Source: Deltaproteobacteria bacterium
GTDB taxonomy: Bacteria; Desulfobacterota; Desulfobacteria; Desulfobacterales; UBA11574
DNA: 18,803 nucleotides
Assembly: GCA_019313505.1 (NCBI GenBank)
Contig: JAFDBA010000077.1
Coordinates: 1-18,803, forward strand
Reading direction: 5' to 3'
Part shown: positions 14,537 through 18,803 of the stretch, in pieces
Position numbering within the stretch: the stretch's first letter is position 1
Layout: each line of letters begins with the position of its first letter
Made by a program: the position numbers and the translations under genes
Notes under the pieces: model-generated
Database searches by the model: none
Told to the model about the DNA's origin: nothing
The model's input: the letters and a program-made list of their open reading frames with translations, nothing else

Positions 14537-14633
14537 AGATACGAGCCCAAATTATCCGGCTTTTATCCCTAAAATTGATTCACCGGAGGTGTACTACAAC
14601 TTTAGGCACTTCTGTTAACTACCAAAACATGGC

Positions 14634-14674
14634 AGAACCAATTTCCTCTGACTTGGCACAGAGGACCAGGTTCT
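14634..14674 (+). promoter_or_regulatory. Two-part hairpin immediately upstream of pyrK
   Basis: AGAACC (14634-14639) pairs with GGTTCT (14669-14674) and, inside it, CCTCTG (14645-14650) pairs with CAGAGG (14659-14664), with an 8-base loop and a 5x4 internal loop. It ends 16 bases before the pyrK ATG and is not followed by a T-run. It may be an mRNA leader structure. Confidence 0.4.
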
Positions 14675-14690
14675 CGCGATTAAATAAAAT

Positions 14691-15488
14691 ATGTATCAAG
14701 AAAAAGTTAAAGTTCTGTGGAACGACAAAGTAGAAAACGAATATTACAGAATCGGTTTAACGTGTCATAGGGGATATTCAGGCGCAAAACCCGGTCAGTT
14801 TATCATGCTGCATTTTCCCGGTCCGATTGCCCCTTTCTTGCCTCGACCTTTTTCCATACACAGGATCATTAAAACCGGAGGTCGGACAGCAGGTATTGAA
14901 ATCCTTTACAAGGTAGTGGGAGAGGGCACCAAAAAGCTTTCCGGCTGCAAAAAAGGAGATATTGTAGCTATCCTCGGTCCCCTGGGCAATGGTTTCTCAT
15001 TTTTAGATCATTATAAACGTATCTTTATTGTTGCCGGAGGGGTCGGGGTTGCCCCGATGCTTTTTTTGGCTTCATACCTGCAAAAAAAGGGCGTTGAACC
15101 ATCTGAATGCATGGTTTTTCTTGGCGGAAGATCAAAGGATGACCTGTTGTGCAGTGATGATTTTTTGCGTATCGGTATGAAAATTCATTTAACCACAGAC
15201 GATGGGAGTGTCGGGGATCAGTGTTTTGTAACCCATCCTCTTGAAATAGCTTTGGAGGAGGATCGGCCGGATATTATTTATGCCTGCGGACCTTTGGAGA
15301 TGCTAAAATGTGTGGTTGGTATTGCTGAAAAGCATAAAGTAACTTGCCAGGTTTCCATCGAAACAATCATGGCTTGCGGCATGGGGGCTTGCCTTGGGTG
15401 TGCGGTTGAAAGAAAAGAGACATCAGACAATTACATGCATGTCTGTCTTGACGGCCCGGTTTTTGATGCAAGTGTTCTTCACCTATAA
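14691..15488 (+). CDS. pyrK: Dihydroorotate dehydrogenase electron transfer subunit (PyrK-like)
   Basis: A ferredoxin-reductase-fold protein of 265 residues. The FAD-binding motif is RPFSIH (residues 52-57), and the NAD(P)-binding region has FIVAGGVGVAPMLFLASYL (112-130) and YACGPLEML (197-205). The C-terminal [2Fe-2S] site is IMACGMGACLGCAVE with C229, C234, C237 and a fourth ligand C252 in HVCLDGPVFDA, the diagnostic PyrK pattern. PyrK passes electrons from PyrD to NAD+ in pyrimidine synthesis. The pyrD gene usually lies directly downstream, but here the next gene is atpZ. The ATG at 14691 lacks a clear Shine-Dalgarno; a stable hairpin lies 16 bases upstream. A related electron-transfer subunit of another enzyme is a minor alternative. 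Confidence 0.92.
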   Translation: MYQEKVKVLWNDKVENEYYRIGLTCHRGYSGAKPGQFIMLHFPGPIAPFLPRPFSIHRIIKTGGRTAGIEILYKVVGEGTKKLSGCKKGDIVAILGPLGNGFSFLDHYKRIFIVAGGVGVAPMLFLASYLQKKGVEPSECMVFLGGRSKDDLLCSDDFLRIGMKIHLTTDDGSVGDQCFVTHPLEIALEEDRPDIIYACGPLEMLKCVVGIAEKHKVTCQVSIETIMACGMGACLGCAVERKETSDNYMHVCLDGPVFDASVLHL

Positions 15489-15534
15489 CTCGATAAAACT
15501 GATCCGAATCTCAAAATATTAATGGTTTTTTGCA

Positions 15535-15563
15535 TTGACTTGCTAAATTTCATGTGGTAAATG
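15535..15563 (+). promoter_or_regulatory. Weak candidate promoter before the F0 operon, inside an imperfect dyad
   Basis: TTGACT (15535-15540) is followed after 17 bases by TAAATG (15558-15563), a poor -10. The same stretch carries GCATTGAC facing GTAAATGC with one mismatch, so it could be an operator-like dyad instead. Confidence 0.25.
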
Positions 15564-15580
15564 CAATGCGTTTTTACAGG

Positions 15581-15601
15581 CTCTTGATTTGAAGAGTTTT
15601 T
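15581..15601 (+). terminator. Weak candidate terminator after pyrK
   Basis: CTCTT and AAGAG form a 5-bp stem with a 6-base loop followed by TTTTT. The stem is short and AT-rich, so termination would be partial at best. Confidence 0.22.
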
Positions 15602-15628
15602 CCTTGTTCAAGTAAGGTGTTCTTTCCC

Positions 15629-15850
15629 ATGAAGAGGGAAACCAGACGTTCCATAAAGGAACTGGCATACTATAGCAGTATCGGCTTGTCCGTAGCGCTT
15701 TCCATCTTTATCGGGCTTGCCATCGGAGTTTACCTTGACAGACGGGTATTTGATACAACTCCGTGGTTTACGCTTATTTGCCTTGGGTTAGGGATTGCAG
15801 CAGGATATAGGAATATTGGCCTTGCAATAAAAAAGAGCAGAAAACTCTAA
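15629..15850 (+). CDS. atpZ: AtpZ/AtpI-type F0F1 accessory protein
   Basis: From the ATG at 15629 this is a 73-residue protein with a basic start (MKRETRRSIKELAYYSSIG) and two membrane helices. The first contains SVALSIFIGLAIGVYLD; the short DRRVFDTTPWFT linker leads to the second, LICLGLGIAAGYRNIGLAI, and a basic tail follows. This linker plus GLGIAAGYRN is characteristic of the AtpZ (AtpQ/AtpI-related, DUF) family, which is encoded ahead of atpI and implicated in Mg2+ handling or c-ring assembly. A GTG at 15617 would add four residues, but AAGG lies at a better distance from the ATG. It is separated by 15 bases from atpI, so it begins the F0 transcription unit. Confidence 0.85.
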   Translation: MKRETRRSIKELAYYSSIGLSVALSIFIGLAIGVYLDRRVFDTTPWFTLICLGLGIAAGYRNIGLAIKKSRKL

Positions 15851-15865
15851 GAGGATATTTTTAGC

Positions 15866-16252
15866 GTGGAAATTCAGCAGCGTCTCTTAAAATTTGTTAC
15901 ACGCACAAACTGGGTTCTATTTTTTCTTGCAAGTATTAGCGGGGTTGTTATTTTACCCCCTGATTTTTCCAGGGGAATTATTTTCGGGGGCCTTATTGTC
16001 ACCATCAACTTCCATTTATTGTACCGGACGCTTAAAAAAGCTTTCAGGCCGTCACGCCTCTCTTCTCACAGAGTTGTTTTAGCCAAATATTATATCCGCT
16101 TTTTAATCAGCGGCGCCATTATATTTGTTCTCATATCAGGTCACTATGTTGACCCGCTGGGTCTTTTTATCGGTCTTTCGGTTGTGGTTGCGAGTATAAT
16201 GCTTGCAACAATCTGCGAACTAACAAAACATATATTTAAGGAGGCAACTTAA
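15866..16252 (+). CDS. atpI: ATP synthase subunit I (AtpI-like)
   Basis: A 128-residue membrane protein starting at GTG 15866 with AAGAGGAT ten bases upstream. Four hydrophobic segments are visible, at about residues 16-31 (WVLFFLASISGVVILP), 37-52 (GIIFGGLIVTINFHLL), 77-92 (IRFLISGAIIFVLISG) and 97-116. The basic loop KKAFRPSRLSSHRVVLAKYYIRFL between helices 2 and 3 is typical of ATP-synt_I proteins, which assist assembly of the c-ring. It is one base from atpB, whose ribosome binding site is inside the end of atpI. Sequence conservation in this family is low, so the assignment rests on topology and on the neighbours. Confidence 0.82.
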   Translation: MEIQQRLLKFVTRTNWVLFFLASISGVVILPPDFSRGIIFGGLIVTINFHLLYRTLKKAFRPSRLSSHRVVLAKYYIRFLISGAIIFVLISGHYVDPLGLFIGLSVVVASIMLATICELTKHIFKEAT

Positions 16253-16253
16253 G

Positions 16254-16943
16254 GTGGAACATCCGTATCTCTTTTTTGTAAAGTTGTTTGAACTGATCGG
16301 TCTTGGGCATTTTGCCCATGCGTATCCTCACATTGTTTATTCGTGGGTTGTCATGATTATGCTTATCGTGCTCGGTTTCATTGCTGTCAAGAGTGTAAGC
16401 CTTGTTCCCACAAAAGTGCAAAATGTTATGGAGATCATCATTTCCGCACTCGAAGAATTTACGATTGATATCACGGGGGAAGAAGGCCGCTGGCTTTTTC
16501 CGCTGCTGGCGACTGTTTTTTTGTATATTTTTACCTGCAATATAATAGGGCTTATACCCGGATTTTATCCGCCTACCGCCAGCCTGAACACAACCCTTTC
16601 ATGTGCACTTGTTGTTGTTCCTTTTACCCATGTTATCGGTATTAAATATCATGGAGTTAAATATATAAAACATTTTCTTGGACCTGTATGGTGGATGGTA
16701 CCACTTATTTTTCCGATTGAGGTCATTGGTCATTTAGCACGCATCCTGTCACTTACTTTCCGTCTTATGGGGAATATGATGGGCCATGAACTTGTTGCGG
16801 GGATTCTTTTTGGTCTGGCCGGCGCATTTTTTGCTCCGCTTCCAATAATGGTTCTCGGCATTTTTGTTGCACTGGTACAGGCTTTTGTGTTCTATCTGCT
16901 TTCAGTTATGTATTTTACCGGTGCCCTTGAACACGCGCATTAA
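16254..16943 (+). CDS. atpB: F0 ATP synthase subunit a
   Basis: Subunit a forms the ion half-channels beside the c-ring in the cytoplasmic membrane. The 229-residue protein has five or six membrane helices. The essential arginine is R170 in LSLTFRLMGNMMGHEL, matching the E. coli R210 segment (LRLFGNMYAGEL). NIIGLIPGFYPPTASLNTT and the C-terminal VALVQAFVFYLLSVMY (Q209, like E. coli Q252) are further landmarks. The start is GTG 16254 with AAGGAGG nine bases away, inside the atpI end. Directly after it comes a repeat-derived palindrome and only then atpE, an unusually wide 273-base gap for this operon. Confidence 0.96.
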   Translation: MEHPYLFFVKLFELIGLGHFAHAYPHIVYSWVVMIMLIVLGFIAVKSVSLVPTKVQNVMEIIISALEEFTIDITGEEGRWLFPLLATVFLYIFTCNIIGLIPGFYPPTASLNTTLSCALVVVPFTHVIGIKYHGVKYIKHFLGPVWWMVPLIFPIEVIGHLARILSLTFRLMGNMMGHELVAGILFGLAGAFFAPLPIMVLGIFVALVQAFVFYLLSVMYFTGALEHAH

Positions 16944-16966
16944 TGTGCGTTTTAGGTTTTAGATAC

Positions 16967-17113
16967 TTAGTGCCCGAACGAAAACTAGGATTTTTTGTTA
17001 AGATCAAGGAAGACGAAAATTTTAACCACAGGAATACAGGTAGTATTTCGAGGATTAAAATTTGAGTCTGACGCAGATATTGGCGGAAAAGACAGTTTTC
17101 ATTCAGGCACTAA
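16967..17113. mobile_element. MITE-like palindromic element, copy C (147 bp), with different ends, between atpB and atpE
   Basis: Ends are TTAGTGCCCGAACGAAAACT (16967-16986) and its near-perfect inverse complement (17094-17113, two differences in 20). The core, with CGAAAATTTTAACCACAGG and GGATTAAAATTTGAG, is clearly the same as in the copies at 2239-2413 and 6819-6960, but the terminal repeats are unrelated to GAGACCTTTG. No target duplication was found. A long hairpin transcript would form between two F0 genes. Confidence 0.75.
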
Positions 17114-17216
17114 TTATAATTTGTTATATTAACAATACTTAAAACTTTGCTTTTTGTTTTTTAATGGGAAAATGGAAGAAGCAAAAAAAACTTAATAAAA
17201 GGAGGAAGATTAGATT

Positions 17217-17504
17217 ATGGAAGGACAAGCATTACAATTCTTTATCGCATGCGTGACTGCAGCTGGTTTCGGAGTCGGGATTGCAGCATTTGGCTGTGGT
17301 ATCGGACAGGGTTTGGGTATAAAAGGTGCTGTTGAAGGTATCGCCAGGAATCCCGAATCATCCGGTAAAGTAACGGTTACCATGCTGATTGGTCTCGCCA
17401 TGGTAGAATCGCTATGTATTTATTCACTGGTTGTCGCACTGATTCTTATCTATGCGCATCCCCAGGCATCTGCGATTGCTGCGTTGTTTGGTGCCGGCCA
17501 CTAA
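17217..17504 (+). CDS. atpE: F0 ATP synthase subunit c, with Na+-type-like ligand set
   Basis: A 95-residue two-helix proteolipid that forms the rotating c-ring. Helix 1 holds the glycine ladder GCGIGQGLG (residues 26-34). The polar loop is ARNPE (43-47). Helix 2 is VTMLIGLAMVESLCIYSLVV with the ion-binding Glu64. Gln31 in helix 1 and Ser65 next to Glu64 correspond to Gln32, Glu65 and Ser66 of the Na+-binding Ilyobacter tartaricus c subunit. The helix-1 Pro28 position is Cys27 here, and the Thr67 position is Leu66. Ion specificity therefore is suggestive, not settled. AAAAGGAGG lies 11 bases before the ATG. A strong terminator follows directly and no further atp genes are present, so the F1 genes must be elsewhere. 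Confidence 0.95.
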   Translation: MEGQALQFFIACVTAAGFGVGIAAFGCGIGQGLGIKGAVEGIARNPESSGKVTVTMLIGLAMVESLCIYSLVVALILIYAHPQASAIAALFGAGH

Positions 17505-17521
17505 AAAAACTATGTGTAAAT

Positions 17522-17565
17522 AAAACAGGGCTGTGCTTTTTAAAGGCACGGCCCTGTTTTGTTTT
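17522..17565 (+). terminator. Strong intrinsic terminator after atpE (possibly bidirectional)
   Basis: AAAACAGGGCTGTGC (17522-17536) pairs over all 15 positions, with one G-U pair, to GCACGGCCCTGTTTT (17546-17560) around a 9-base loop, followed by GTTTT. It lies 17 bases after the atpE stop and may also serve the convergent uvrA. Confidence 0.92.
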
Positions 17566-17567
17566 AA

Positions 17568-17590
17568 CCTAACCCGGATAAACCGGAAAA
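17568..17590 (-). repeat. Dispersed repeat R1, copy 4
   Basis: Minus-strand CCGGTTTATCCGGGTTAGG fits the R1 consensus; the 5' TTTGGTT extension is reduced to TTTT. It lies directly after the atpE terminator. Confidence 0.6.
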
Positions 17591-17595
17591 GTTAC

Positions 17596-17707
17596 AAGTG
17601 AGCTAAAGTTTGAAGTGAACTAAAGTTAAGGAGTCGCTACGCTCCGGCTTTTATACAAATTGGCAGTATTCCTTAACTTTAGGCACTTTAGATCACTTTA
17701 GGCATTT
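17596..17707. repeat. Large TAAAGT-type palindrome with inner GGAG/CTCC hairpin
   Basis: The left arm (17613-17632) ends TAAAGTTAAGGA and the right arm (17670-17688) begins TCCTTAACTTTA, with outer AAGTG/CACTT also pairing. Between them GGAGTCGCTACGCTCC forms its own hairpin. AGCTAAAGT and ACTTTAGGC units flank both sides. Related units occur near 9195-9230 and 14600-14612. Confidence 0.65.
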
Positions 17708-17732
17708 CGCACTTAATTGGTTAAGCATTTTT

Positions 17733-17775
17733 TTGTCATAAAATACACAAAATTTATAACTTAGGTACTAAGACC
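17733..17775 (+). repeat. Dispersed repeat R2, copy 3 (overlaps the uvrA stop)
   Basis: A diverged R2 copy (ACACAAAATTTATAACTTAG). The uvrA stop codon (17754-17756) and its last codons (V-P-K-L) lie inside it, so the repeat has supplied the C terminus of UvrA. Confidence 0.5.
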
Positions 17776-18803
17776 TTTCTTAAAAACTGCCCTGTATAAG
17801 ACCCGCTTATATTAGCGATTTCTTCCGGTGTGCCGCACCCAACAATATATCCCCCTTCATCCCCCCCCTCGGGGCCGAGATCGATAATATGGTCGGCAGT
17901 CTTGATAACATCCATGTTATGTTCGATCACAATAACGGTATTGCCCGTTTGCACAAGCCGTGACAGCACATTTAGAAGTTTGTTGATATCATCCATGTGA
18001 AGACCTGTGGTTGGCTCATCAAGGATATAGACTGTCTTACCCGTACCCCTTTTGCTGAGTTCCCTGGACAGTTTTACCCGCTGGGCTTCACCACCGGATA
18101 ATGTTGTGGCCGGTTGACCGATATGGATATATCCGAGTCCCACATCGATCAGTGTTTGCAACTTAGGCCTGATTTTGTTTATCTTTTCAAAAAAACTAAA
18201 TGACTGGTTTGCTGTCATGTCAAGAATATCCGCAATATTTTTACCTTTGTATCTGATTTCCAGGGTTTCACGGTTGTATCTTTTACCTTGGCAGACATCA
18301 CAGGCAACATAAACATCCGGCAAAAAATGCATCTCTATCTTTATGATGCCGTCACCCCGGCAGGCCTCACATCTTCCTCCTTTGACATTGAAACTGAAAC
18401 GACCGGGCTTGTATCCCCGCATACGGGCTTCGGGTGTTCTTGAAAAGAGTTCCCTGATATAAGTAAAAACACCGGTATAGGTCCCTGGATTGGAACGGGG
18501 GGTTCTCCCTATGGGGGACTGATCAATGTTTATGACCTTATCGATATGTTCAACCCCAAGCACTCTGGAGTGGTTACCTGCCGGTATCCTTGCATGGTAG
18601 AGCCTCTGGGCAAGAACATGGTAGAGGGTTTCGAAGACAAGTGACGATTTCCCAGACCCGGATACACCGGTTATACATATAAAGCAGCCCAAGGGGAATT
18701 CAACATCAATATTTTTTAGATTGTTTTGCGAAGCGCTATTTATGATAAGTTTTTTTTTTCACCCGAGACGCCGGTTGGATGGGACTTCAATATACTTCCG
18801 GCC
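17754..18803 (-). CDS. uvrA: UvrA excinuclease subunit, C-terminal part, with an in-frame TGA; 5' end beyond window
   Basis: This is the second ATPase half of UvrA, the damage-recognition subunit of nucleotide excision repair. In order it has NNLKNIDVEFPLG, Walker A GVSGSGKSS, VINIDQSPIGRTPRSNPGTY, a zinc finger (CEAC ... CDVC), the ABC signature LSGGEAQRVKLS, Walker B VYILDEPTTGLH and VIVIEHNMDVIKTADHIIDLGPEGG. The match continues in the same frame up to the window end as RKYIEVPSNRRLG, but a TGA (18761-18759) interrupts it just before KKKLIINSASQ. The stop precedes a run of ten A, so a length change in that run alone cannot bypass it. UvrA proteins are about 940 residues; about 350 codons are in view. 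From TTG 18692 only an isolated C-terminal fragment could be made. The last four residues come from an R2 repeat. Confidence 0.9.

Noticed and set aside
14018..14550. Three overlapping minus-strand reading frames
   Set aside because: They are antisense to pgeF, which has all family motifs; the frames show no recognisable domain.
18759..18761. Selenocysteine codon in uvrA
   Set aside because: UvrA is not a known selenoprotein, the position is a linker, and the downstream bases are a poly-A run rather than a clear SECIS-type stem.

Overview
The window looks like a stretch of a Gram-negative, AT-rich Desulfobacterota (deltaproteobacterial, probably Desulfobacterales-like) chromosome. This is inferred from gene content: lipid A/Kdo and LPS-core genes, a yicC-remA-gmk block, a DUF4416 protein, and F0 ATP synthase genes (atpZ-atpI-atpB-atpE) with no F1 genes beside them. 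The intergenic spaces are full of short dispersed palindromic repeats. No rRNA, tRNA or CRISPR array was seen.

Left third, mostly minus strand (1-8012): a surface-sugar region. In minus-strand order it holds a UDP-glucuronate decarboxylase (UXS), waaA, kdsB, kdsA, a transaldolase-CBS fusion, a KdsC-like HAD phosphatase and, after a decayed plus-strand membrane-glycosyltransferase remnant, a waaG cut by the window edge. The standard arabinose-5-phosphate isomerase (SIS domain plus two CBS domains) is absent from this cluster. In its place is a transaldolase-fold enzyme carrying a CBS pair of the KpsF/KdsD type, with two substituted active-site positions. This is the best candidate here for an undescribed metabolic module. 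A 175-bp palindromic element with a perfect 5-bp target duplication lies exactly between it and the KdsC-like gene. Removing the element restores a one-base TGATG stop/start overlap, so the two genes were once directly coupled.

Middle (8437-15488, plus strand): a Trm112-like protein, a DUF4416 protein, then yicC (frameshifted by a 14-bp tandem duplication), remA, gmk, rlmB, comF, rfaE2 (hldC), pgeF and pyrK. This is mostly housekeeping; rfaE2 supplies activated heptose for the LPS core.

Right (15617-17560): atpZ, atpI, atpB and atpE, closed by a strong intrinsic terminator. The c subunit carries a Gln plus Glu-Ser arrangement resembling Na+-binding c subunits. A repeat-derived palindrome separates atpB from atpE. 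The convergent uvrA 3' part (17754-18803) has an in-frame TGA in the linker before its second ATPase domain.

At least four families of dispersed repeats (a two-subfamily MITE-like element, two short repeats called R1 and R2 here, and a TAAAGT-type palindrome) sit at gene borders. Several of them contribute Shine-Dalgarno-like bases or stop codons.
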